Below the pieces are notes generated by a model that saw only the letters and a list, made by a program, of their open reading frames with translations, searched no databases and was not told the origin of the DNA. Both the position numbers and the translations under genes were made by a program. From assembly GCF_021474425.1 (NCBI RefSeq), contig NZ_JAKEIP010000070.1:1-35450 (forward strand): a stretch of 35,450 nt of DNA. Direction: 5' to 3'. This stretch comes from Streptomyces muensis (GTDB taxonomy: Bacteria; Actinomycetota; Actinomycetes; Streptomycetales; Streptomycetaceae). Below are positions 1-7,702 of this stretch, in pieces (the stretch's first letter is position 1; every line of letters begins with the position of its first letter).

Positions 1-147
1 GCGGGGGTGCGGGTCGCCCTGCGCGGCGGACGGCTGCGGCGGGGCGTGGGTGGCGGTGCCGTTGCGCAGCAGCCAGGCGCCGGAGCACAGGGCCAGGACG
101 GTGACCGCGGCTATGACGCCGTTGCCGACGTTCCGCTGACTGCGCAC
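1..147 (-). CDS. Class F sortase, N-terminal fragment (cut by window edge)
   Basis: Only the first 49 codons are present; the gene continues beyond base 1. It starts with GTG at 147, with GGAGG five bases upstream. The fragment shows a short basic N-terminus, one hydrophobic helix (about residues 9-26, ending in CSGAWLL) and a Pro/Ala-rich linker, which is the usual front end of actinobacterial class F sortases. No catalytic His/Cys/Arg is visible, so the family call rests on this N-terminus and on the neighbour at 290-808, a small secreted, C-terminally anchored protein that commonly precedes such a sortase in Streptomyces. Class F sortases are membrane-bound transpeptidases acting on exported proteins. 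It could instead be another single-helix secreted protein. Confidence 0.55.
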   Translation of the reverse strand, partial: MRSQRNVGNGVIAAVTVLALCSGAWLLRNGTATHAPPQPSAAQGDPHPR

Positions 148-207
148 GCGAGCCTCCTGAAACTCTCCTCCAGGGCCGGATCCGGACGACAGCCCTGGCC
201 GCCCGAT

Positions 208-246
208 CCCCCTCCGGGCCGCGAGGGGCGTCGGACCCGGAGGGGG
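208..246 (-). terminator. GC-rich hairpin between secreted-protein and sortase genes
   Basis: A perfect 11-bp inverted repeat (arms 208-218 and 236-246, CCCCCTCCGGG and its complement) encloses a 17-nt loop. It lies after the stop of the 290-808 gene and before the sortase start, with no T-tract. It could be a terminator or an attenuator that lowers sortase expression relative to the upstream gene. Confidence 0.5.
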
Positions 247-289
247 AGGGGACATGCGGTACCGGCGGACGGACAGCGGAGGGTGTCCG

Positions 290-808
290 TCAGATCCCGT
301 CGCCTCTCGCCCGGCGATGCAGGAGCCAGGTACCGCCCGCGGCGGCGACGGCGAGAGCCGTCACGCCGGCCGCGGTCTGCACGGGGTCACGGCCGAACGC
401 GCCGCCGACCCCCGTCTTCACACTTCCCCTCGGATGCACCTGCCCCGGCGTCGCCGTCAACGTGACCACCAGGTCACCCGCGACCCGCCGACCGCCGTCG
501 GCACAGGTCGCGACGATCTCGTACGTCCCCGGCTGCGCGCTCGGCGGCACCCGGAACCTCCCGCCCCCGTCCTCGTCGTCCGAGCCCGGCGCCAACGTGA
601 AGGGACCGGCACCCACCGCACTGGCATCGCCGGCCGCACCGCCGTCCCGGCACGCGCCGGTGTTCACGGTGACCTCCCCGCCCGGCACGACGGATGCCGG
701 ATGCATCTTGAGGCCCCCGCTGTCATCCCCGTGCGCGGGCGCGACGACGAGCCCCACGGCACCGACGGCCAGCGCGGTCCCGGTCAGCAGACGGGCGGTA
801 CGTCGCAT
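290..808 (-). CDS. Small secreted protein with C-terminal membrane anchor, sortase-linked
   Basis: This 172-aa protein has an N-terminal signal peptide (MRRTARLLTG, then a hydrophobic core ending near APAHGDD). A central extracellular beta-rich part (about residues 35-125) contains two Cys. The C-terminus is a hydrophobic helix (about 146-163) with a basic tail LHRRARG. A conserved-looking VKTGVGG segment sits before the helix; there is no classical LPXTG or LAXTG motif. The ATG at 808 follows a GGAGG site. It lies upstream of the putative class F sortase in the same direction, which suggests it is a substrate or partner, but that is inference. Its function is unknown. Confidence 0.75.
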   Translation of the reverse strand: MRRTARLLTGTALAVGAVGLVVAPAHGDDSGGLKMHPASVVPGGEVTVNTGACRDGGAAGDASAVGAGPFTLAPGSDDEDGGGRFRVPPSAQPGTYEIVATCADGGRRVAGDLVVTLTATPGQVHPRGSVKTGVGGAFGRDPVQTAAGVTALAVAAAGGTWLLHRRARGDGI

Positions 809-1256
809 CGATGCTCCTCCGAGCGCACGGACCCACGACCCGCGACACCCCCAAGTGCCGCCGCCTCGGCCGAGCCCCTGCTCTTCCGAGGTAAGGGGCA
901 GAGGGGCGGGAGCGCTTGTCGAGAAGACGCCGGAGACGGGGTGAACGGGTGGCCCGGGGGAGGCGCGGCGCGCCGATACGGGGGTGTTTCAGCAGGTCAT
1001 CGCCGTATCGAGGGCGCGTCGGGGAAGAGAAGCCGTTGGTGGAGGGCCGGGGGCGCGAACGGGTGATTCTCCGAAGGAGGTCAGCAGGTTACGGAGAGAA
1101 GGCCGCCGTGCAGCATGCCCCGGGCGGCCACTACAACGCGGCCACCACTCCTCCCACATCACCCCAGCCAACCCAAAGGGGCGCGGGGAACTGCGCGACC
1201 AGCCACAGATCACCCGCACCCGGCCACGCACCCCGCACCCCTACGGCGAGCCCCCC
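809..1256. other. 448-bp intergenic region, no gene seen
   Basis: The region lies between the 5' end of the secreted-protein gene and the 3' end of the M4 peptidase gene, both on the minus strand. It should contain the promoter of the secreted-protein gene, but I see no convincing -10/-35 pair. It holds an 8-bp inverted repeat (974-981 CGATACGG with 1003-1010, 21-nt loop) and one copy of the Streptomyces intergenic repeat at 1177-1206. Open frames crossing it have no coding character. Confidence 0.5.
1177..1206 (+). repeat. Streptomyces intergenic repeat, copy 1
   Basis: A 30-bp element beginning AGGGGCGCGGGGAACTGCGC and ending GACCAGCCAC. The same element occurs at 11606-11635 and 17808-17835, in reverse orientation at 17750-17777 and 23243-23272, and as a longer variant at 5918-5981. 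This copy lies about 50 bp past the stop of the M4 peptidase gene, as expected for a transcript-end element. Confidence 0.85.
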
Positions 1257-2912
1257 TCAGCCCACATTCACCGCCTTCCAGGCAGCCCCCACAGCCCCGT
1301 ACTCCACACTCCCGGCCCCATAAAGATCCTTCGCCGCACTGAGCATCGAAGCCCGGGCCCCCGCATAGTTCGTCGAGGACGTCATGTACACCGTCAGGGC
1401 CCGATACCAGATCCGCCCCAACTTCTCCCGCCCGATCCCCGTCACCGAAGACCCGTCACAGGTAGGCGAGTCGTACCTCACCCCGTTCACCGTCCGCGCC
1501 CCACTGCCCTCGGCCAGCAGATACGCGAAGTGGTTCCCGACCCCCGACGAATAGTGCACGTCGAGATCCTTCGTCCCCGCGCTCCAGCAGTCCACCGACA
1601 CACCGTCCTTCGACGGCTTGTCCATGTACCGCAGGGCATTCCGGGGGAACCCGGACCGCACGATCTTCTCGCCGATCAGATAGTCACCGGGGTCGGCGGA
1701 GTTGCCCGCGTGGAACTCCACCAGCGTGCCGAAGACATCCGACGTGGCCTCGTTCAGCCCGCCGGACTCGCCCGAGTACGTCAGCGCGGCCGTCTTCGAC
1801 GTCACGCCGTGCGTCATCTCGTGCCCGGCGACGTCCAGCGACACCAGCGGACCGAGCTGGGTGCCGTCACCGTCGCCGTACGTCATGCAGAAGCAACTGT
1901 CGTCCCAGAAGGCGTTGTTGTAGTCCTTGCCGTAGTGCACCCGGTTGAACGACCCCTTGCCGTCACCCGCGATGCCCTTACGGCCGTGGACGTCCTCGTA
2001 GTAGTCCCACGTCATGTCCGTGCCGTACTGCGCGTCCACGGCGGCCGTGGAGCGGTCGGTCGCCGCGCCCGTGCCCCAGTGGTTGTCGGCGTCCGTGAAC
2101 ACCGTCGACGGGGCGCGGCTGAGACAGACGGTGAGGACGCACAGGTCCGTCTTGTTCGCCGCGTCACCGGTGTACGTGCCGCCGCGCGTCGCGTCCTTCA
2201 ACTGGTACGTCGATCCGGACGCCGTCGTCTCCAACGGCACCGTGCCCCCGTACAGCGACTTCCCGTCGCCGGCCACATGCTCGATGCTGTCCCACGCGTC
2301 GATCTTCGCGCCGGTGCGGGCATCGTTCAGCGTGGTGCGGGCGACCGGGTTGCCGGCCGCGTCCTGGGCGACGGCGTCGGTCCGCCAGGCCAGCTTCGGG
2401 GCGCCGTGCAGGGCGTCGACGACCAGCTCGGGCCTGGACGTCAGCCGCTTCAGCGTCTCGCCGACGTTCGCGGCCCGCAGCACGGCCGCCGCGAGGTCGG
2501 CCGCCTTCGGCGCGGAGACCTTCGGCGTCACGCCGGCCAGGGAGATCGCGTCCCCGGTGGCGCGCGAGGCGCCTCGGTACGTGCCGTCCTTCGCGAGATG
2601 GACGACGAAGTCGCCGCCGAGGACGGGCAGTTGGCGGTACGTGCGGTCGTAACGGACGTGCTGCCTGCCGTCCGAGTCCACGATCACGTCCCGCACGCTG
2701 GTGCCCTGAGCGGCCGTCAGCCCCAGACTCCCCGCCCGGTCCTTGAGGGCCGCCGCCGCGTTCTCGATCGCGGTGGCCCTCGTCGGACTCTCGTCCGCGC
2801 CGGCTGTGGGGGAGATCGCGGTGGCCAGCAGGGCACCGGCGGCGGCGACGATGCCCGCCGTGGCGAGTCGGGAACCTCGGATGTGCGGCCGTATTCGCCG
2901 TATTCGGCTCAT
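1257..2912 (-). CDS. Secreted M4 (thermolysin-like) zinc metallopeptidase
   Basis: A 551-aa preproenzyme that would be exported and degrade extracellular protein. A signal peptide covers about residues 1-39 (basic start, hydrophobic core, cleavage near AGA). An FTP/PepSY-type propeptide covers about 45-230 and the catalytic domain about 255-550. Zinc ligands are visible in HEMTH (His364, His368, catalytic Glu365) and in GGLNEATSD (Glu388). The second catalytic His is in DVHYSSG (His453). A Cys pair near 258-263 and another near 340-342 probably form disulphides. I chose the ATG at 2912, with AAGGAG just upstream, over an in-frame start 39 bases earlier that would put a non-signal-like extension in front. 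It is monocistronic, with an intergenic repeat downstream. Confidence 0.93.
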   Translation of the reverse strand: MSRIRRIRPHIRGSRLATAGIVAAAGALLATAISPTAGADESPTRATAIENAAAALKDRAGSLGLTAAQGTSVRDVIVDSDGRQHVRYDRTYRQLPVLGGDFVVHLAKDGTYRGASRATGDAISLAGVTPKVSAPKAADLAAAVLRAANVGETLKRLTSRPELVVDALHGAPKLAWRTDAVAQDAAGNPVARTTLNDARTGAKIDAWDSIEHVAGDGKSLYGGTVPLETTASGSTYQLKDATRGGTYTGDAANKTDLCVLTVCLSRAPSTVFTDADNHWGTGAATDRSTAAVDAQYGTDMTWDYYEDVHGRKGIAGDGKGSFNRVHYGKDYNNAFWDDSCFCMTYGDGDGTQLGPLVSLDVAGHEMTHGVTSKTAALTYSGESGGLNEATSDVFGTLVEFHAGNSADPGDYLIGEKIVRSGFPRNALRYMDKPSKDGVSVDCWSAGTKDLDVHYSSGVGNHFAYLLAEGSGARTVNGVRYDSPTCDGSSVTGIGREKLGRIWYRALTVYMTSSTNYAGARASMLSAAKDLYGAGSVEYGAVGAAWKAVNVG

Positions 2913-3024
2913 CGGTCTCCTTGAACTGGGGCGGGCGCAGAGGATGCCCAAGATTCAAGGGGGCGTGCACATGCCGTGACCAGGGTGAATACGTGGAGGT
3001 GTGTGAGGGGAGAGAATCGTTTCC

Positions 3025-3483
3025 GTGACCCTCTCTCCCCGACTCCCGTTCTTCGTCTACGGCACCCTGCGACCCGGAGAGCCCAACCACGACCACTTCC
3101 TGCGCGGGCGCACCCTCACCGAGGAAGCCGCGCGACTGGCCGGAGCGGTGCTGTACGACGGCCCGGGCTACCCGTACGCCGTCGAGGAAGCGGGCGGCGG
3201 CGGCACGGTGTACGGCGAACTCGTCACCGCCCGGCCCGAGGAGTACCCCGCGCTCCTGGCCGCCCTCGACCGCCTGGAGGAGTACGCCCCGGACGACCCG
3301 CGCAACCTCTACGAACGCGTCGCCCGCGAGGTGCTTCGTGACTCCGACGGAACGGCCGTATCGGCATGGGTCTACGTCGCGGCCCCCACTGTCGCCGCCC
3401 GCCTGCGCACGCGGGGCAGGCTCATCGACAGCGGCGACTGGGCTACGGCTTCACGGCCTCCACGCGCACCGCACACGCCTTGA
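3025..3483 (+). CDS. Gamma-glutamylcyclotransferase-like (AIG2/GGCT) protein
   Basis: A 152-aa cytosolic protein of the GGCT fold. The hallmark YGTLRPG loop is at residues 12-18. The acidic LDRLEEY segment (about residues 81-87) supplies the expected catalytic Glu. Family members release 5-oxoproline from gamma-glutamyl amines or peptides; the substrate of small bacterial members is usually unknown. The GTG at 3025 has a purine-rich stretch upstream. Its last 41 bases overlap the 3' end of the convergent nitrate reductase gene, so the final dozen residues (a Pro/Ala-rich tail) are unlikely to be part of the fold. Confidence 0.85.
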   Translation: MTLSPRLPFFVYGTLRPGEPNHDHFLRGRTLTEEAARLAGAVLYDGPGYPYAVEEAGGGGTVYGELVTARPEEYPALLAALDRLEEYAPDDPRNLYERVAREVLRDSDGTAVSAWVYVAAPTVAARLRTRGRLIDSGDWATASRPPRAPHTP

Positions 3484-5674
3484 ACTCCGGCATCCGTGAC
3501 GTCGGGTCCAGCGCCGGGTTGGTCAGGGTGTTGGCGCGGCCCTCGCCCGGCCAGTGGAACGGCATGAAGACGGTGTCCGGGCGGATGCCGGTCGTGATGC
3601 GGGCGGGCGCCACCGCCCGGCCCCGGCGCGAGACCACGGCCACCGGGTCGCCCTCGGCGGCTCCGAGCCGCGCCGCCAGCCGGGGGTGCAGCTCCACGAA
3701 CGGGCCCGGCGCGGCGGAGTTCAGCTCGTCGACGCGGCGGGTCTGGGCGCCGGACTGGTACTGGGCCACGACCCGGCCGGTCGTCAGGAGGACCGGGTAC
3801 TCGTCGTCGGGTTCCTCGGCGATGGCGCGGTACGAGACGGGGACGAAGCGGGCACGTCCGTCGGGCGTGGCGAACCGGTCGAGGAAGAGGCGGGGCGTGC
3901 CGGGGTGCGCCGGGGCGATGGTCTCGGCGTCGGGTGCGTCCGGAGCGTCGGGTGCGTCGGGTGCGTCTGACGCGTCCGGTGTGTCCAGCGACGCATCCTC
4001 ACCGTCCCCGGCGCTCTCCCCGGAGGCCTCGACGCCCTCGGCATCCCCAGCGCCAGGCACTGCCGGGCAAGGCCAGAACACCCCGTTCTCCTCCGCCAGT
4101 CGGCGGTACGTGATCCCCGAGTAGTCCGCTGCCCCGCCCGCACTCGCCCGCCGCAGCTCCTCGAAGACCTCCTCGGGGTCGGTCGGGAAGCCCTTCTCCA
4201 GGCCCCGTTCCCCGCCGAGCCGCGCGGCGAGCTCGTGCATGACCTCCAGGTCGCTGCGGACGCCGTCCGGCGGGGTGATCGCGCGCCGCCGCAGCAGCAC
4301 CCGGCCCTCCAGGTTGGTCGTCGTGCCCGTCTCCTCGGCCCACTGCGTCACCGGCAGGACCACGTCCGCGAGCGCCGCCGTCTCCGACAGCACCACGTCG
4401 CACACCGCCAGGAAGTCCAGGGACTTGATCCGGTCCTCGATGTGCGCGGCACGCGGCGCCGACACCACCGGGTTGGAGCCCATCAGCAGCAGCGACCTGA
4501 TGTCCGTGCCCAGCGCGTCCAGCAGCTCGTACGCACTGCGTCCCGGCCCGGGCAGGCTGTCCGGGTCCACGCCCCACACCTCGGCGACATGCCGCCGCGC
4601 GGCCGGGTCGTCCAGCTTGCGGTAGCCGGGCAGCTGGTCGGCCTTCTGGCCGTGCTCGCGCCCGCCCTGCCCGTTGCCCTGCCCGGTGAGACACCCGTAG
4701 CCGCTCAAGGGCTGCCCAGCACGGCCCGTCGCCAGGCACAGGTTGATCCACGCGCCCACCGTGTCCGTGCCCTTGGCCTGCTGCTCGGGTCCGCGCGCGG
4801 TCAGCACCATCGCGTGCTCCGGCTCGCAGAACAGCCGTACGGCCTCGCGGAGTTCCGGAACGGACACCCCCGTGATCCGCTCCACGTACTCCGGCCAGTG
4901 CGCCATCGCCGCGGCCCGCGCGTCCTCCCAGCCGGCCGTGCGCTCCTGGACGTACTCCTCGTCCACCCGCCCCTCGGCGACGACCAGGTGCAGCAGGCCG
5001 AGGGCCAGCGCGAGGTCGGTGCCCGGCCGGGGCATCAGGTGCAGGTCGGCCTGTTCGGCGGTCTTCGTGCGGCGCGGGTCGACGACGATCAGCGTGCCGC
5101 CGTTCTCCTTCAACTCGTTGAAGTAGCGCAGCGACGGCGGCATCGTCTCCGCCAGGTTGGAGCCGACGAGGATCACACAGCCCGTCTTCGGGATGTCCTC
5201 CAGAGGGAAGGGCAGGCCGCGGTCCAGGCCGAACGCCTTCATCCCGGCCGCGGCCGCCGACGACATGCAGAAGCGGCCGTTGTAGTCGATCTGCGAGGTG
5301 CCGAGCACGATCCTCGCGAACTTGCCGAGGCTGTACGCCTTCTCGTTCGTCAGACCGCCCCCGCCGAAGACCCCGCACGCGTCCGGGCCATGTTCCGTAC
5401 GCGTGCGTGCCAGGCCCTCGGCGACGCGGTCCAGTGCCTCTTCCCAGGTGGCGGGCACGAGCGCGCCGCCCGAGCGGACCAGCGGCGAGCTCAGGCGGAC
5501 GCCCGCCGCCAGCACCGCGGGTGCCGTACGGCCCTTGCCGCACAGCGCTCCCTTGTTCACCGGGAAGTCCGGGCGCTCGACCACCGTGACGCCCCCGTCC
5601 TGCGAGGGCGTGAGGTTCATACCGCACTGCAGGGCGCAGTACGGGCAGTGCGTGGGCGTCACGGAGTTCGGCAT
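3443..5674 (-). CDS. nasA: Assimilatory nitrate reductase catalytic subunit (molybdopterin oxidoreductase)
   Basis: This 743-aa protein would reduce nitrate to nitrite in the cytoplasm for nitrogen assimilation. The N-terminal [4Fe-4S] motif is CPYCALQC (Cys10, Cys13, Cys17) with the fourth Cys in CGKG (about 45). The molybdopterin domain follows, with the conserved DYNGRFCMSSAAAAG segment containing a Cys that fits the Mo ligand. The C-terminal dinucleotide-binding domain starts near YPVLLTTGRV and ends near MPFHW. The length suits the NasA/NarB/NasC group. There is no signal peptide, which argues against a periplasmic Nap enzyme. An acidic low-complexity insert (DAPDAP units) separates the two large domains. 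GlnR-like boxes lie upstream. The electron donor subunit is not in this window. Formate dehydrogenase-like relatives are the main alternative. Confidence 0.85.
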   Translation of the reverse strand: MPNSVTPTHCPYCALQCGMNLTPSQDGGVTVVERPDFPVNKGALCGKGRTAPAVLAAGVRLSSPLVRSGGALVPATWEEALDRVAEGLARTRTEHGPDACGVFGGGGLTNEKAYSLGKFARIVLGTSQIDYNGRFCMSSAAAAGMKAFGLDRGLPFPLEDIPKTGCVILVGSNLAETMPPSLRYFNELKENGGTLIVVDPRRTKTAEQADLHLMPRPGTDLALALGLLHLVVAEGRVDEEYVQERTAGWEDARAAAMAHWPEYVERITGVSVPELREAVRLFCEPEHAMVLTARGPEQQAKGTDTVGAWINLCLATGRAGQPLSGYGCLTGQGNGQGGREHGQKADQLPGYRKLDDPAARRHVAEVWGVDPDSLPGPGRSAYELLDALGTDIRSLLLMGSNPVVSAPRAAHIEDRIKSLDFLAVCDVVLSETAALADVVLPVTQWAEETGTTTNLEGRVLLRRRAITPPDGVRSDLEVMHELAARLGGERGLEKGFPTDPEEVFEELRRASAGGAADYSGITYRRLAEENGVFWPCPAVPGAGDAEGVEASGESAGDGEDASLDTPDASDAPDAPDAPDAPDAETIAPAHPGTPRLFLDRFATPDGRARFVPVSYRAIAEEPDDEYPVLLTTGRVVAQYQSGAQTRRVDELNSAAPGPFVELHPRLAARLGAAEGDPVAVVSRRGRAVAPARITTGIRPDTVFMPFHWPGEGRANTLTNPALDPTSRMPEFKACAVRVEAVKP
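3927..3986 (-). repeat. 9-bp tandem repeat inside the nitrate reductase gene
   Basis: Six full 9-bp units and a partial seventh (consensus on the plus strand GCGTCGGGT) encode a run of Asp-Ala-Pro triplets between the molybdopterin domain and the C-terminal domain. The unit is a multiple of three, so copy-number change would keep the frame and only alter linker length. Confidence 0.85.
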
Positions 5675-5686
5675 ACCGTTCAGCGT

Positions 5687-5724
5687 GCTTCCGGCGTGTT
5701 ACGTGCGCGGCGGCTCCCTGTTAC
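5687..5724 (-). promoter_or_regulatory. Putative GlnR boxes upstream of nitrate reductase
   Basis: Read on the gene's strand, two GTAAC motifs begin exactly 22 bp apart (plus-strand GTTAC at 5698-5702 and 5720-5724). That is the period of the published gTnAc-n6-GaAAc GlnR box pair. The proximal one is followed after six bases by GAAGC (4 of 5 to GaAAc); the distal partner site is poor. GlnR controls nitrate assimilation genes in Streptomyces, so the placement makes sense, but the boxes end only 12 bases from the start codon. Confidence 0.4.
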
Positions 5725-5869
5725 GCGGCCGGGACGGTGACCTCCCCGTCGCCGCCCGGCCGCGGTGAGCTCCGCTTGTAGTCGCCGCTGGGTGGGGAGT
5801 GGGTTGCCGTTGGTGTGGAAGTCGCCTCTTGTGTCTCATTCCGTACCGTAGTTGGCTGGTCACGCCTTG

Positions 5870-5897
5870 TTGAGAGTTGAAGGGGCGGGACTACAGT
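5870..5897 (+). promoter_or_regulatory. Putative promoter of the adenylation-enzyme operon
   Basis: TTGAGA (5870-5875) and TACAGT (5892-5897) are separated by 16 bp, close to the vegetative consensus. Transcription would begin near 5904 and give a leader of about 160 nt that contains the long repeat variant with its hairpins. Confidence 0.35.
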
Positions 5898-5917
5898 CGT
5901 TCGTCTGCGGCGCCGTC

Positions 5918-5981
5918 GTGGCTGGTCGCGCCCCGCGGCGGAGCCGCATATCGATACAGCCCCGCGCCCCTGAAAGAGGGG
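5918..5981 (-). repeat. Streptomyces intergenic repeat, long variant with hairpins
   Basis: It starts GTGGCTGGTCGCGC and ends CCCCGCGCCCCT like the short copies, but the central AGTT is replaced by about 30 bp including GCGGCGGAGCCGC, a 5-bp stem with a 3-nt loop. The 3' edge forms a second hairpin, CCCCT-GAAAG-AGGGG (5967-5981). Unlike most other copies it lies in a 5' leader rather than after a stop codon. Confidence 0.7.
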
Positions 5982-6064
5982 CGTTGCCCGCCCGGCGCGC
6001 CGTATCTCCGCACGGCGTTCGAAATACCGCATCTCGAAACAGCCCGTCAGGAGGTTCTCCGACC

Positions 6065-7702
6065 ATGCCTGCGCACCCTCCGGGCCCTCTGGGCCACCTC
6101 ACCCCCCGCGACCAGCACCTCTTCTGGCGATACGGACGGGGCCCCACCGTCCCCGTCTCTGATCCCTTCCTCCATCGCGCCGTCGAGCGGTGGGCCGCCA
6201 TCGACCCGTACGCCGTCGCCGCCGAGCACCAGGGCGCGACGATCACGTACGGCGAACTCGACCGCCGCGCCGACGCCCTCGCCGCCCGCCTGGTCCGTGA
6301 GGGCGTACGGCCCGGTGATCACGTCGGACTCTTCGTACGCCGCTCGATCCCGATGCTCGTCGGCCTGCTCGGCATCCTGAAGGCGGGTGCCGCCTACGTC
6401 CCGCAGGACATCGGCCTCGCGCCCCCGACCCAGCTCGCCCATGTCGTCAGCGCCGCCCGCACCCGCGTCGTCCTCACGGCCGCGGAGCACGCCCACCGCG
6501 TACCGCTCCCCGACGGCCACCTGGTGATCACGCTGGACGCGCCACAGCCGTACGCACCGGCGCCCCGCCCGCCGTTACACCCCGACCACGGCTGCTACGT
6601 CCTCTTCACCTCCGGCACCACCGGCCGCCCCAACGGTGTGAAGGTCACCCACCGCAACGTCGCCAACATCCTGCTCACCGAACCCGGCGGCCTCGGCATC
6701 CGCCCCGGCGACCGTGTGGCCCAGCTCCTGAACGTCGCCTTCGACATGGCCGCCTGGGAGATCCTCGGCTGCCTCACCCACGGCGGCACCCTCGTCATCC
6801 GCGGCAAGGACACCGCGGCGGCGGCCCGTACCGCCGACGTGATCATCGCGACCCCGACCGTCCTGTCCGGCCTCGACCCGGCGGCCTGCCCCCGTGTCCA
6901 CACGGTCGCCGTCGCCGGAGAGCCCTGCCCCCGCCCGCTCGCCGACCGCTGGGCCCGGCAGGCCGCCTTCCACAACTGCTGCGGCCCGACCGAGACGACC
7001 ATCGTCAACACCATGCACCGCCATCGCCCGACCGACCCCCTCCTCACCATCGGCCGCCCGACCCCCAACAACACGGTCTACGTCCTCGACGCCGACCGCC
7101 GTCCGCTGCCCATCGGCGAGGTCGGGGAGATGTGGGCGGGCGGCGACTGCGTGTCGGCGGGATACCTCGGAAACGACGCCCTCAACGCCGAGCGCTACGC
7201 CCCGGACCCCTTCCTCGGCGCCGGCCACCGCATGTTCCGCACCCGCGACCTCGGCCGCTGGACGCCGGACGGCGAGCTCGAACACCTCGGCCGCACCGAC
7301 GACCAGGTCAAGGTGCGCGGCTTCCGCGTCGAACTCGACTCCGTCTCCTCGGTGCTGGAGTCGGTCGAGGGCTGCGCGCGGGCGGTGACGCTGCGGCGCG
7401 ACGCCCGTTCCCTGGTCTCGTTCGTCTGCCCGGCGGACGTCGACCCCGACACGGCCCGGCGCGCGGTGGCGGACGCGCTGCCGTACTACTGCGTGCCCGA
7501 GGATGTCATGCCCCTGCCATTCCTGCCGGAGACCGACCGCGGCAAGATCGACAAGCAGGCGCTGCTGCGGATGGCGGGGGAGCGGACGGCGGAGGGGCGG
7601 ACGGCGGAGGGGCGGACGGCAGCAGAACGGACGGCGGAGGAGCGGGCGCCAGCAGGGCGGGCGGCGGATCAGCGGTCGGCACTTCAGGGGGCGGCCCGAT
7701 GA
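6065..7702 (+). CDS. Stand-alone NRPS-type adenylation (AMP-binding) enzyme
   Basis: This 545-aa cytosolic enzyme would activate an amino or carboxylic acid as acyl-AMP. Adenylation core motifs are visible in order: LTYGEL-like ITYGELDRRAD, LKAGAAYVPQD, the P-loop FTSGTTGRPNG, FDMAAWEI, NCCGPTETT, GEMWAGG, the RTRDLGRW arginine region and, after the hinge, GRTDDQVKVRGFRVEL; the catalytic Lys is in DRGKIDKQA. No carrier (PCP) domain or serine follows. The C-terminus is instead a low-complexity tail of five-residue repeats. The ATG at 6065 was chosen because AGGAGG precedes it. The stop overlaps the next start (ATGA), so it is translationally coupled to the membrane flavoprotein. The substrate cannot be read safely from the sequence. 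Confidence 0.85.
   Translation: MPAHPPGPLGHLTPRDQHLFWRYGRGPTVPVSDPFLHRAVERWAAIDPYAVAAEHQGATITYGELDRRADALAARLVREGVRPGDHVGLFVRRSIPMLVGLLGILKAGAAYVPQDIGLAPPTQLAHVVSAARTRVVLTAAEHAHRVPLPDGHLVITLDAPQPYAPAPRPPLHPDHGCYVLFTSGTTGRPNGVKVTHRNVANILLTEPGGLGIRPGDRVAQLLNVAFDMAAWEILGCLTHGGTLVIRGKDTAAAARTADVIIATPTVLSGLDPAACPRVHTVAVAGEPCPRPLADRWARQAAFHNCCGPTETTIVNTMHRHRPTDPLLTIGRPTPNNTVYVLDADRRPLPIGEVGEMWAGGDCVSAGYLGNDALNAERYAPDPFLGAGHRMFRTRDLGRWTPDGELEHLGRTDDQVKVRGFRVELDSVSSVLESVEGCARAVTLRRDARSLVSFVCPADVDPDTARRAVADALPYYCVPEDVMPLPFLPETDRGKIDKQALLRMAGERTAEGRTAEGRTAAERTAEERAPAGRAADQRSALQGAAR
7580..7669 (+). repeat. 15-bp tandem repeat at the 3' end of the adenylation gene
   Basis: Six 15-bp units (consensus GGGCGGACGGCGGAG) encode five-residue units of the ERTAE/GRTAE type. 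The reading frame is kept by any change in copy number. The tail lies where a carrier domain would follow in an NRPS module. Confidence 0.85.

Larger units (their letters stand above)
5675..6064. other. 390-bp divergent intergenic region (nitrate reductase / adenylation operon)
   Basis: No gene is seen. It contains the GlnR-like boxes of the nitrate reductase gene (5687-5724), a promoter-like pair for the rightward operon (5870-5897) and the long variant of the intergenic repeat (5918-5981). A Shine-Dalgarno-like AGGAGG lies at 6049-6054, ahead of the ATG at 6065. Confidence 0.6.

Noticed and set aside
916..1323. Possible small genes in the region 809-1256
   Set aside because: The frames run through the intergenic repeat, lack a convincing ribosome binding site and have no coding bias; the AGGAGG at about 1075 is not followed by a start codon at usable spacing.
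984..2924. 646-aa plus-strand frame opposite the M4 peptidase
   Set aside because: It is an antisense shadow of the peptidase gene caused by high GC; Arg/His/Val-rich composition with no domain.
3554..5740. CRISPR-like reading of the regular repeats in the nitrate reductase gene
   Set aside because: The 9-bp units are contiguous with no spacers and encode an in-frame Asp-Ala-Pro run.
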